Source: Epiperipatus broadwayi
Lineage: Eukaryota; Onychophora; Udeonychophora; Euonychophora; Peripatidae
NCBI GenBank assembly: GCA_028023455.1
Contig: JAQFVV010006199.1
Coordinates: 2,232,001 to 2,296,000, forward strand
Length of the DNA: 64,000 nt
Direction of reading: 5' to 3'
Positions 39,655-52,142 of this stretch are shown here, one piece after another. Made by a program: the position numbers and the translations under genes. Within the stretch, counting starts at the first letter, position 1; every line of letters begins with the position of its first letter. A model generated the notes under the pieces. That model was not told the origin of the DNA. It did no database searches and worked only from the letters and a program-made list of their open reading frames with translations.

Positions 39655-39790
39655 ATTGTTGTCCTGTGCAATTTAGAGTAGTGGTAGACTGTCAGGCTCT
39701 GAAATATGTAGTCCTAGGATCGATTCTGGTACTAGCACTTTTAGAACTTAAATTTCTTACGAGTTCTGAAGCAATAAAGCCATTCGAAGA
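39655..39790 (+). mobile_element. tRNA-derived SINE remnant
   Basis: A Pol III A-box-like TAGAGTAGTGG (39674-39684) and B-box GGATCGATTCT (39717-39727) lie at tRNA-like spacing, within a less AT-rich patch. The flanking stems do not form a clean cloverleaf, so this is a SINE head, not a tRNA gene. Boundaries are approximate; the 3' tail is not defined. Confidence 0.55.
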
Positions 39791-40125
39791 TTAATAGAGA
39801 TTATTTGAAATAATGAATATTTAGTAAGTAAATTTGAGCAATTATTACAGTATATAAAGATTAATTACATGCTTACATTCAATTTTAAAAATCACTATAT
39901 ATAAAAGACAATGTTAAACCATTTTTTCCAGGAGCCAGTACTGTTTCTATTAAAACTTTAAAAAAAAAATTATTGAGGATTTTATTAATTGCAAAATTTA
40001 CCTTGGGAAAACAATTTTTGTGGTGAAATGACAGATTAATAGTAAAATAGCAGATCAAAATTAATATCATACCTTCATCACTATTGGCACCTTTGCATTT
40101 TCCTAAATTTTGTTTATTCTATGTA

Positions 40126-41023
40126 CACCTGGGTCTCGTTTTATGCGGATTATTTTATTGCGATTTTGAAGTTATGCTATTCGTGTTTCTTCTTAATATC
40201 TTTCATATTTCACTATATTTATTAGATATGAAGAAATTTAAATTATTAATAACTTATTTTGACTTGAAATACTTTTTTTTCTTTCAAAAATATAACGTTA
40301 TATTAGCAGCTAACATGAATATGGCCTGAAGCTGTATTTAGAATCTTAGCTTCTATGTAGATAATCTACTTATACTAATGACTAAATAATAATAATAGAT
40401 TTATACGTACGTATAAAAATATCGCAATAAATATTCAAAAATTTTAAACTTTTAAAACGTATTTTGTTAGATATTAACAGAAATAAATATTTTTTTAGAT
40501 TTTTAAAATAAATAATAACGAAGATTTTGCTGATTTTATAAACTGAAAATAATCTTTCTAATGATAATCTTTTTGTTTTGATTGCGATCTTATTTTGTGA
40601 ATATAGAAACAGAAAACCATTAACACAGCACAAGACTGAAAGTGGCGCTAGTTGTACATCACGTCACGAATTTGATTTCTTATTAGTTCACAAACGAATG
40701 AATATTGTCAAAGCGGTATAATGATTAAATATATGTATGAAAAAATGAAAAATTAAATACTATAGTTAATAAAAAAAGTTTGTCTTGTATTATTTTTTTC
40801 CAAATATTTGAAATTTTTTATTAGTCATACTTAATTTACTTATTTTTTTAATGCGAATTTTAAAGTAATTTTTTTTTGTTGCTTTGATTTTATGCAGATT
40901 TCTGAAAATTACAAAACCTATCCCCCATTTTTCAAGGTAAGTTAAGTTTATTTTTGTGCAATTTCTTTTGTGCACGTTTTCTGAGGAAAAAACCTATCTA
41001 CCGCATAAAATGAGACCCAGGTA
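40126..41023 (-). mobile_element. Non-autonomous TIR transposon, TA target (copy C, 898 bp, inverted)
   Basis: Begins CACCTGGGTCTCGTTTTATG and ends in the inverted form CATAAAATGAGACCCAGGTA, with TA at 40124-40125 and 41024-41025. Its left end matches the right ends of copies A and B and vice versa, so it is inserted in the opposite orientation. The interior is shorter and more diverged than A or B. No coding frame. Confidence 0.8.
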
Positions 41024-42239
41024 TACTTGACTTTCCAATTTACATTCACATTTCTTTAACTTAACATTAGATCCTTTTCTACTCTCATTTATTATTTCAT
41101 CAAAAGAGAATCAAACTTTCTTTCTTCCATCCACTTATTGCATTAATTCAGGTCACACAAATGATAAATCACAAGAAACAAGGATGTAATATAATATCAA
41201 AAGAATTCCCTTATAGTAGATAACCTATATATAAAAGTATGAGGATGACATTAACATAATACTAAATCAAAATGAAGTTCAGATATTATGGTCATAAGTT
41301 TAAATAATAATTGTTATTAAATAACAAAAAAAAAAAAGCTGTTTTCAAACAAGTTATTTTTCTTCAATTTAAATTAATCAAAGATTTGTTCTGAAAGGCA
41401 TTTTTTTACATTATAAAATAAAGTGATTAAAAATAAATTACCGATACCAGATGCTACTAGTAAATTCAAAATTATTGTTGTTCCAATTGAGTTGGAAGTA
41501 GTAGATCTTTTTAAATTGTGATTAATAATAATAATTAAAAAATTAAATAAAAAGAAAAACAAGAAAAAAAAAGTAATTTAATTTAAACCAGCCAATCCTT
41601 CCATAAATATAGATCATACACCTAAAATTCTGTTAACTAGATTTATATGCCAAGAACATACTCAAACACATGCAATGTATCACAAATATGGCAAAAAAAT
41701 GTTTTCTGAAAGAAAATACAAATTTCATGAAATATCCTAAAAATGATTAAATTAATCAAATAATAATGTATTTTTTCTAAAAAAAAATAAAAAAAAAATA
41801 AACATTTTTATAAATCAGACAAAACTGAATGTAATAGTAAATTGTTTATGAAAAATAAAAAAAAATAGTAATTAAATATTGAGCCAAATCTTTTATATTG
41901 CTCACATAAAATAAAAAAATTCATAATTTTGAAGAGCTTGTTTTGTATTGTGTAAAAATTATCTTACTTAAATATTTCCTTTTATTTTTATTACTTGACA
42001 AAAGCAAATTGGAATTTCAATGTTTTAAAGAGCTTACTTATATCAAAGTGGGAACAAAGATTTTGTCAAAGGGAGCAATGAAAATAAATTTCAAATATTT
42101 AAATTAGAAGTAGATAATTAGATTTATTTTTATGTGCACATATGTTTTAAAAAATTTAATGTGAAAATTTACAAATTATGCAATGTGGTACGACCTAATA
42201 ATCTCTATATTTAGCGCAACCTGCGCATGTGAAAGCTGA

Positions 42240-43853
42240 TTCATTGAAATTGTCTTTTTTAAATTGCAGAAAATTATAATCACGACATCAACAGAAATCC
42301 CAGCATTTGTTGCTGCTTAATTTCATTTTTAAAATGATGTATTACAATTTGAAATCAGATAAAATTTGAATTTTTTATTAATAGATGCATTTAATTTTTT
42401 TATTTTCTGGTTTACTAGTTTACATGAGGACGATAAAGGCAGAAAATCTTTATCGGCCTTATAAGCTAATAAAATGATTAAAATGCGAAGTAAACGTAAT
42501 CACAAATATTGGTCGTAAGTATTAATTTTAATTACTTGAATAATATTTACATTTTTTTTTTTTTATTACTTGATAAATGGCATTAATTTATTAATTTGTT
42601 TGTATTGGTGTAATTGTATACTATATAAATTATATAATATGAAATCATTTATGATCTTTATTATACGATATATAAATTTGTATTCAAATATAACAAAAAA
42701 GTGGTTTGTGTACAATGTAATTTTGTGTCTCTGATCCAAGTTTGAGGCAACCTTCTTTTATAGACATAATGATTCTCAAAAGGTTTAATAATTTATTAGT
42801 ATGTTTATATTTATATTAGCGTGTTTGTATTTGCTCTTGTGTCGTGTTTGTATAACAAGTAATGATTTATATATATAGAGCAGTGCAATGTAAATTTTAA
42901 TACTAATTATCAGATGTACAAAAAGGTTGCAGTTGATAAAGCAAACATAAAATTTACTGGGCATAGTATTATGTGAAAATATAACACTTAAAACCAATAG
43001 AGAGATTTCAAATAGTGTTTGTGTAGTGGTGGCCACAATGGTTAAGTATATACCACATGGAATTATATGCAAGTATATACCATATGGAATTATATGCAGG
43101 CAAAGAGTCAAATTCTGATTCTTGCCTATGCCTTGATACTCATGCTGTGGAGTCAGTAGTTTTGCCACATCTTGCATCACATTATTTTCAAGTCTATATA
43201 TAGCTAGAAAATGAGAAATATGCAAATAAATTATATCTATGTGGGACAATAAATATAACAAGACAGCATCAGTGGTGTGCATAAAGAATATAAACATCAC
43301 TGATGTACACAAAAAATATAAAACGAAGAGATGAAATTCATTTTATCAGCGATAGAGACAGTAGCATATCCATTTTCTGGAAATGATTTGTTTTGTATAT
43401 TTTATTAGGATGAATCTTTTTCTTATAGATACCTTTGAGATTTGTTAACCTTTGGGGTACAAAATAAAAATGAAGAATTCTTATGCAATTAGTTTTGAAG
43501 ATTCTGAAGCTATGGATTATCTTGGATAAAAAGTATTATATATGGTTTGAAAGATAATTTTGTAAGGAATACAAAGAAATTATCAATGAAGATGTAATTT
43601 AAACTTAGTTAATGATAAATTAAAATTATGAACAAACAATAAAGTTGGATATTAAAATTTCTTTTTTTCCTTCTTTTTTAAATGGCTATCACTATTTATC
43701 TTAGATGTATTGTTTTCCTTAATTTTTCTAGTTTCTATCAATGTAAAGTTTTTTGCTCTAACATTATTAAAACTGAAATTATTGTGAAAATTGTGTCTCG
43801 GGTCAGTTTTTTTAAAAAATTCAATATGGCGCCTGCAAAATCAACCAGTTAAA
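42240..43853 (+). repeat. Unclassified interspersed repeat, copy 1
   Basis: Collinear in direct orientation with 60745-62609. Strongest identity lies at 42930-43600, with blocks such as AAGGTTGCAGTTGATAAAGC, CTTGCCTATGCCTTGATACT and GAAGCTATGGATTATCTT, and at the right end near AATATGGCGCCTG..AACCAGTTA. It contains a 27-bp tandem duplication (AGTATATACCA.ATGGAATTA) at about 43044-43099. No coding frame shared by both copies, no clear terminal inverted repeats or poly-A tail. The left edge is approximate. Confidence 0.7.
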
Positions 43854-44999
43854 ATTTATAAATGTCAGCACTACAAATAAATATGATGAATACTTTTAAT
43901 TGCAGTTTATTCATTTCATCTTTGCAATAAATATCATTGGCAATAGTGCATTTGATAATTCTTCACTAAAACTTTTAACCAAGATGATAAATGACCGATA
44001 ACAACATGATGCATTTTCAAAAGTCAGTCAATCAAAGGCAATGATGAAGACATTGTCTCTTATTTTATCAAAACCAGTAGAACTTTCTACATCATTTTCA
44101 CCAGCAGATAGCAAGAGATAAAAAATGTCAATTGAAAAAATTCACAAATATAATCTTTCTTACTTGAAATACAGATTTATGTTTTCATGAACTACACAAG
44201 ACTATGTCTGTTATCTGCAGGAAATAGTTTTAAAATGAACTTATAAGTTTTGGAAAATTGAGTCACCATTTAGATATTATACACAATAAATTTAAGAGTA
44301 AGAAAATTGAATTTTTTGAAAGATCAAAGAATTAAAATGACAAACCAAGTTTTCAAAGCATATTAAATTAAATGACAAATTAGTAAAAGTTTCCTATGAA
44401 AATGCTTAACTGCTAAACAAAAAAACTTTATACAATTGACAAAAATTTGGTCCTACCAGCAGCAATAAAAATTGGCAAAACTGTCTGTGGCTTCGAAATA
44501 TCAAACAGTTTAAAAAAAAAAAAGAATTATCCAATGAAACAATTAAAATAAATAGCAATGCTGACAATATAATGGCTAAGTTATAACAAATCAAACAAAA
44601 TACTATATTTGCCACACAATTGCAGAGTCAAATGATAGTAATTTAATGCTATGTCAGATACCTATATAATTTGTCACTTAATGAGGATTTATTTGTAGTA
44701 ATCATTTTAGTACAATTAAAGAAAGATATATATAATTGAAAAGTAAATAACTTTTCATACAATGAGAACGAATGGTAGTAAATTGGGATTTGTATCAATG
44801 GGACTGCCAATTATAACTGGAAGGATTTGTAAGAGATTACCCAGAGATAACTCTCCCTAGTGTTTCAACATATGGAACAATTGCTTAGTAAAGAATTAGA
44901 ACTTTTCGCAATAGTTATATACATTGAAAATAATACAACTATGACTAGATATAGATTCCAATTTTAAATTTTTATATATTATACAGAAGTAAGATGGTT

Positions 45000-46600
45000 A
45001 ATCCTATGGTAAAGTTTTAAGAAGAGATTTAATATTAAAAAATAAATTATGACTTTTTTTTCTTGGTAAACATCCCACACCAGAATCTCATTCTTCTGAT
45101 CAAAATTGGCTAAGTTGCTTTCTTAACTGATGGATTTTTTCAAAAAAGTAAATAAAATGCATCTTTCGCTGGAAGAAAAAATACTAATATATTAACGCTA
45201 AACACAAAATTGCAAGCATCTCAAAATATCGAAGGTTTTCACTGATTCAGGAAGAAGTAAATTAACATTGTATTGTAGCACAAATTCCTCATCTCTATGA
45301 TCTACCTGAAATCCATAAGAAACATGTTCCATTAAGATCTATAGAATTCACCTTGCCAAAACTTATCAAGGTTTCTTCTCGAAGTTCTTAGCCCTTTGTC
45401 AGAGATTACATAAAAATTGAAAGAACTGACATACCAATAAGCCTCGATGTGAGAAGTTTATTCACAAATGTATCATGTGATGAAGCATTATTTATTGTAA
45501 GGAAAAAATTAAATGGTGATAACAACTTACAAACCAAAACAAGTCTTCATATCGATTATATAATGGAAACTATTAACATTCTTTCAATATAACATGGAAT
45601 TCTTCCAGAAAAATCAAAAAACAGTTATGGGCTCACCACTGTCACCTCTGATTAGCAATATTTAACGAAAAAACTTGAAACACCAGTTATAAATATATCT
45701 CACATGTATCTAAGGTTTGGCTTCGCTATGTTAATGATGCATTTGTTGCATAGCCACCTGGTGAAGTACTATTACAAACGTTCTAGACATCCATCAACAA
45801 TATATTCCCTTCAATTAAAAAAACAAAAATTGGTATTCTTAGTTGTTCTTGTAACAAGATTCCCTCATGCAAAATGAAAACTACAGTTTATAGAAAACCC
45901 AGATATAGAAAAATATTTAGCATATAAATCCAATCACACCAGAAACACAAAATAGGAAAATATACTACTACTATGGAATAGAACAAAAGGACTTTGTTCA
46001 GAAACTAGTGATTTACAAAAAGAAAAGATCTACTTAGAACAAACTCTCATGAACAATAGTTATCCGTTAGCTGTCATTAAGAAAACCTTAAATAGACGAC
46101 AGAAAAAAACATCAAAAGAAAAAAATAATTATTGGTACTGTAGTGAATCCATGCATACCAGGAATAGTAGACCAACAAAAGAAAATATGCAATAAATATG
46201 ATATAAGAACAGCTTTCCAGAGTCATATAACAGAGAATGAAGAATTCTAACATCTACAAAGACTAAACCTGATATGCTGAAAAACAAAAATTGCATCTAT
46301 GAAATACCATGTGAATGTGAAAGGATTGGTGAGATCAGTCATCCCATTGGGAAGCAATTGAAAGAGCACCAACTGAAGACTAGAAAAGAGAATACAGATG
46401 TATCTAGTCGCAGACGATGTATATACCAATGAACATATGTTCAATTGGAGAAATACAAAATATTGGACAGAGAAGAAATGGTACAAAGAAGCTGCTCACA
46501 TGTCAATGCCAAATAACCCTATAAGTCAATCTAGCGTGTCAATACATAAAGTCTGGAAGCCATTAATCAACTTTGCTCTTTCAAGGAAGTGATAAAATGA
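45000..46600 (+). pseudogene. Penelope-like retroelement remnant (reverse transcriptase plus GIY-YIG endonuclease)
   Basis: Broken frames show YDLPEIHKKHVPLRSI (45295-45345), SLDVRSLFTNVSCDEALFIV (45440-45500, the RT catalytic-A block), MGSPLSPLISNI (45627-45662), VWLRYVNDAFVA (45715-45753, degenerate catalytic YxDD with DD altered to ND) and then CIYEIPCECE...GKQLKEHQ (46290-46375), a worn GIY-YIG endonuclease. The last coding block ends VWKPLINFA near 46575. This order, RT then C-terminal GIY-YIG, is characteristic of Penelope-like elements. Multiple stops and frameshifts make it inactive. It lies antisense to Cdc42 within its intron. Confidence 0.85.
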
Positions 46601-46629
46601 AGAACCGCATAAATATATGAAATTTCTAT

Positions 46630-46860
46630 CAATGGTTGCTTTGGCAGAATGGCTCAGTACAACTGTTTCCTTAAAAATTCAATATTCAAGTATCTAAAGG
46701 TCCAGGTTCGATTCCCATTCCAGTACTGCCATTGATCAGCCAGCAACACCTAAAGAAGAGAGGAGAATAATACTACACGAAATTTATAGATACTAATCTG
46801 TGTCCTATTACTAAAAGTTGAATGTAATTGGAAAATTTAAATAAAGTTTATAATTTTACT
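46630..46860 (+). mobile_element. tRNA-derived SINE remnant
   Basis: A-box-like TGGCAGAATGG (46642-46652) and a canonical B-box GGTTCGATTCC (46705-46715), followed by a less AT-rich body and an A/T-rich tail near 46840. A-to-B spacing is slightly long and no cloverleaf closes, so a SINE is preferred over a tRNA gene. It lies immediately downstream of the Penelope-like remnant. Confidence 0.65.
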
Positions 46861-48629
46861 AAAGACATTCATGATTTAATGTTAGATGATGGAAATAGTC
46901 CAGCATAAAAGTACAACTAAAATATCATCATCTCAAATCTTTAAGCAAACATATCTTAAAATAAACTTTCTGCATGCTTAAAATTTTTTTGAAATAATAA
47001 TACAAAAATATTTGCTTCTCTTCACGAATTTCTAAAAAAAAAAATAACATTTTATTAGCAGAAAGTGAAGAATAACAATTATCCAAATCACAAATGTAAT
47101 TTTTTTAAAAACATATTTTCCTCACTTACATGAAAATATGAATATTAGAATAAACCATTTGCTGTATCTTTACAATTTAGCAATCTCCTGTAGTTATCTC
47201 AAAAAGCAATAAATGACTTTAGAACAAATTCAAACTTTGAATTGGAATTTTATAATGATTGCTGTGTCAAACATTTTGCCAAATATTGATTTTTTGTCGA
47301 CCAATATAATTATTACTTTTGTTGTATTATTCAATTTTTTTTTTAATTATTAATTAGTTTTGTGTTTCATATTTCATGATCTTTATAATATTTGTAATGA
47401 TTTAATTATTTTGTATTATAATGAAAATATGAGAAAATTATGTATTTAAACTAAATATAAATACAATAAAATTGTACAGTAAAAATAGCATATGCCTCTA
47501 TTAAATTTTTTTTCTTTCGGAAAACCCCTCCAAAGTTTCTATTCATTCCAGAAGAATCTTTATATTAATGAGTTTGAGAAGCATTGTTTTGAAAGTTCTA
47601 TTATAATGAATCATTTTATAAAAATACAGAATAGAATACTCATTCAGAAATCCATAAATTAGAAAATTATTTTTTAAAATAGTTTGAGATCAGAAGATAT
47701 AATTCAAAATATATACAAGGACAAAATTTCTAGAGTGCACACATTAATTAAAGTTTTAACAATGTTAAAAAATCAAGTCAAAATATACTGATCTGTATTC
47801 TATGTTATAAATATCTAAAAAAAAAAATAATTTCAATTATATACTAAAAGTTTAAAGATGATTTTAAAAAAACCCACTATTACAGAAGCTTTTAATATAG
47901 GAGCACTATTAAGTCCATGACAATGTTGTAAAAATATGTTTTCACAGAAAATAGTATTACTACTGTAACAAATTCTTTTATGAAAAATTGAATATTTAAA
48001 AGTCAAAAATATTGTGTGAATACTTATATTACTATTAACTCAGAACTGAGTAAGACATTATTGTTAAAAAAAAATCAGCTCATTTTATCTGGTTTTTATT
48101 CTCAACTATGTATGAAATATATAAGAAAAAAAGGTACAATTGTATACTGAAGTGGTAAATCTGTAGTACATATTTAACTTCACTGCCTGATGACATTACA
48201 TACCTTCAAAGTAGGGTTTGAACCAGTTTATATGTTTATTTGGTCATCTAGGAATGTTAAGCACACACATATACACGTATAACTTCCACCCTGTTTATTT
48301 AAGAAATGGTTATGTGTAACCAGTTGAATTATTATTTTAGCTTAAGTATATTTTATTTTCAAGCTTGTAAATTCCCTTCACTTAGATAATTGTGTATGTG
48401 CGTATATGTATTACAGATATAAAAATAAATACAATTAATGTAGAGCTAAAGCAAATGTCAGAACATTCTAAAAAGTATTATTACAATTTAAAAAAGGTCA
48501 TTCTCATTTTAACTATTTCAAGTCAAACCAAAAATCATATTTTAAAGTTATTTGCAATTTTAAAAATACGTTTAAATAATGCTTTCTGGAACGTATTGTT
48601 TACATCTTCCAATATTGCTAAATTTCAAG

Positions 48630-50870
48630 TATAGGAGGAGCAGAAGTTCTAGGAACGCACGGAAGGAGTTCATATCACTCTTCTCTCTGGTATTTGTGTA
48701 GAGAGTGGAAACAAAATGGACTGTGAGTAAAAGGAATTTGCCTCCCTGATCTTAAATCGCCTTTGTTCTGCCTCCCTGCTATGCCCTCGCTACTTGAGAA
48801 CTGTTATGTTTAATTGTAAAGAATATTGGAAGATGCCTACCATTATTTTATTAATATTGTGCCTTGCTAAACTTCGTATACGTTATTATAAGTGGCCACC
48901 ATAATTTCTAAAGGTAATCCGTTTTGATGAAGAATGAACTCTTAATTCTCCTCACTTCATTTCTTTCCTAAATCTTAATTGTAATCAGAATGTAATCTTT
49001 ATTTATTTTATAACTGATTATAAACTTAATTATCGTTAAATTTGTGATTTTTGTTCTTTGAAACGCTAAGCACAGAATTATGTACTGTAAATTTATTATT
49101 AGCTTTTTTTAAGTTTCACACTCTAATTATTTTATTTCATGCGGCAAAACTTATTATAAATATATATCTTATTAAATTAGTTTTAGTGTGCTAATGTTTT
49201 AATCTAGCGAACTTATATTGTTTCAATCATCATTCCGATATTTTGGAATATTTAAATAGTTTAAATGTAAAATTTCTTATTGAACGCTGTTCGCTCGGTT
49301 AAATATTTTGAAATTATGCTTAATGGCGGATTATTTAAAAATCATATCACTATCGATATTTAAATGCAATTTGTTCTTTTAATAAATTTGATTATTAATA
49401 TATTTTAATAACTATTTATTACTTATACGCCATTAAGAGTTAAATAATTATAATATATTGTCGTTTAGGAATACTTGGGCTTGTTAAATAGGAAAAATAA
49501 TATTGTTCCCTCTTCTATATTCGACATCCTAAATTTATTAAAGTTATATGTACGATGCTGAGTGGGTTATTATTTTATCATGGCGTTATGCATGCTATTA
49601 TTGCTTTATTTAAGCTTAAATTATTTCATTAGTCATTTAAGACTTAAGCCATATTCGCGTTGCTTACTTATGATAGCATTTTAAAGAATTATATTTTGCT
49701 TTATCATATTTACTCATCCGAAATCCGGATTTTCTTCACGTAACTCATATAGGAATGAGGTTTGGTATAACCGATCTCAGGATAAACATTAGAGTATTAA
49801 GGCTCTGCATGTGACACGTTGGAGGGCGTGCCATGGAATCCTTACCACTCATATTTTCGAATATCGCCTTGTGATAAATACAAGCGGAATCATATATGTG
49901 ATAAAGCCTTCCAGTCCAAAGACGAGCATCTTCTCCATTTTAAACGCTGTCATTATAGTTAGCACTGCGAGTTCTTTTATGGGTAGTTCTCATATTATTT
50001 ATAAGACGTGGCGCAGTGATGTTTATAAACCACTCACTTTATAATTAGTCGAATATTTTAGGATTGTCACAGTAAAGCTAATTTAGGCTAACCCATTCCT
50101 CATTTGTACAGGCCCAAATATGCTCATAAACGATAAATTATTAACTATCATATCAAAAGTAAACCTCTCTTTAGAGATGAATTTGTAAACGTCCTTATCA
50201 TTACTTAAAGTAATGATCACCGCATTGATAACATTAATTTATTATTATATTATAACTCATTAGCATACTAAATCAGTTGCTTATATGCAAAGTAATAACC
50301 GCATTAAATCTGTGCTATGTTTTCTAATGTAAATTAAATTGTTTATATTTATTAAATTATTGTTTTAATAATTACTCATGCGTTGTGTCTTACTGACACT
50401 CACTCATTGAATTCCATTAAATATTTATAATAATGTTAGTAATATTTAGAAGTTATAACTAATTACTTTAAATGGACATTTATCTCTGGGTTGTTCTGTC
50501 TTTGCTCATTCTGGATGGATACTATTTTATAATTCATGTTTCTTTTGCAATGCTAGCTGTGTGAAATTCATTTAAAATTTATAAATTGTTCCTTCACATA
50601 AGATATTTGATTGAGCCAATATTTGATATTATTTATTTACGTTAATTACCCTATAGATCTCATGTTTCTCTGCTGTGTCTCTGGGACCAGAATGAATAAA
50701 ATTTCATGTTATCATCAGAAGTGTTGTTTATAATGTTATAGTTTTAGAAAAAAGCAAATAGGGCAGAATTCATGATTGCTCCTGACCTGTGTATCTCGGG
50801 CATGAGTGGATTTAGGGTACTTTTGCTTAGATTCTAAACCTTGTTAATGATGATAAATGGTATATTCGAT
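48630..50870. other. Less AT-rich non-coding island inside the Cdc42 intron
   Basis: The texture changes sharply: few homopolymers, more C, G and CG dinucleotides (for example CACGTTGGAGGGCGTGCCAT near 49816). No frame has a recognisable protein family; the longest plus-strand frame (49811-50044, 77 codons) has no similarity I can name. No LTR pair, poly-A tail or inverted ends seen. It could be a solo LTR, a foreign insertion, an enhancer-rich intron segment or a non-coding RNA locus. Confidence 0.35.
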
Positions 50871-51086
50871 TATTTTTACATTATCATATAAGTCCAAACA
50901 TCACAATTTAAAAGAAGCACACAAAAAAATTACAAATTTTATTAATGATTTGCTACCATACACATAATGGATGATATCTTCATAAATAATGTAAGTAAAA
51001 AATTTTAAATTTATTTATTTATATAATTTTAAAATTAAGTTTTACAAGTATTAATAAACTACATTAGTATAGTTCAATTATTATTA

Positions 51087-52142
51087 CACCTGGGTCTCGT
51101 TTTACGCGATAGATAGGTTCCTCAGAAAACACACGCAAACGAAATCGCGCAAAAATAGACGTAACTTACATTGAAAAGGGGGGGATGCGGTCTGTGATTT
51201 TTCAAAATTCGCATAAAAGCAAAGCACCAACATAAAATTACTTTAAAATTCGCGCAAAAAAAAAAATAAGGAAATAAAATATGACTAATAAAAAATTTCA
51301 AATTTAAAAAAAATTGATACAAGACAAACTTTTTTTAACTATAATATTTAATTTTATTCAAAATAATATATTTTTATGCATAATTTACAGTATAGTAATT
51401 TACATTTTTTTATACACGTTTTAATTATTATAGCTATTTGCCGAAAAACACATTCATTTGCAAACAACTAGCACCAACTTCACACTCATGTTGTGTCAAT
51501 GGTTTTCTGGTGACAACGTAATTAGTAATTAATCTTTGAGACGATGATTTTATTAATTGTTTATGAAACTAACAACTAAAAATTAAATTCTTATTTTTGT
51601 CTTTAATTTTCAAATAAGTTTAAAAATCAAATTTCACATCACATTAATTTCAAGTCGCCGTAAGTAATTTTTAAATTGTTAATTACAATTAAAAATCAGA
51701 TTTTAATTTTTTAATTGTGCCCACTGCTATTACTGACCTTTTAAAAATAAACTTGTGGACACTAAATGATTAATAATTATGTTCTTTTTTAAAAAGCAAA
51801 AACAGAATGTGATTTAAAATGCAAAATTAACACGCACAATGTTTGAACAAATTTACATTATAATTTTGTAAAATTTAATGTGTGTATACATAAAATGTGG
51901 AAATCATGATTTTAATTTCATTATTGCATAAATTCTTACTATTATAAAGCACTGAAAATATTGAAATTACTAAGATGAAAGTCGAATTCCAATAATGTGC
52001 TATTACTTTCAATATAACGTAAGTGCGCAAAATTTATTATTTTAAGTAATAGCGCATTATCGGAGTTAGACTTCCGGTGAAACATGAATCGCGTAACTTC
52101 AAAATCGTGTTAAATAAGTCCGCATAAAAAGAGACCCAGGTG
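51087..52142 (+). mobile_element. Non-autonomous TIR transposon, TA target (copy B, 1056 bp)
   Basis: Ends CACCTGGGTCTCGTTTTACG and the inverted GAGACCCAGGTG, flanked by TA at 51085-51086 and 52143-52144. Almost collinear with copy A, with a deletion of about 100 bp near 51465 and a short insertion near 51515. High similarity over about 1 kb indicates recent spread relative to the LINEs. No transposase frame. Confidence 0.88.

Noticed and set aside
39655-39790. Functional tRNA gene
   Set aside because: A and B boxes are present but acceptor and anticodon stems do not close; a SINE head is more likely.
42785-43312. 175-codon minus-strand frame as a gene
   Set aside because: It lies wholly in the unclassified repeat, the other copy has this frame interrupted, and the translation has no family resemblance.
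46630-46720. Functional tRNA gene
   Set aside because: A good B-box but no cloverleaf and an over-long spacing from the A-box; SINE preferred.
48630-50870. LTR retrotransposon
   Set aside because: No paired direct repeats, primer-binding site or polyprotein motifs could be found; left as an unexplained island.
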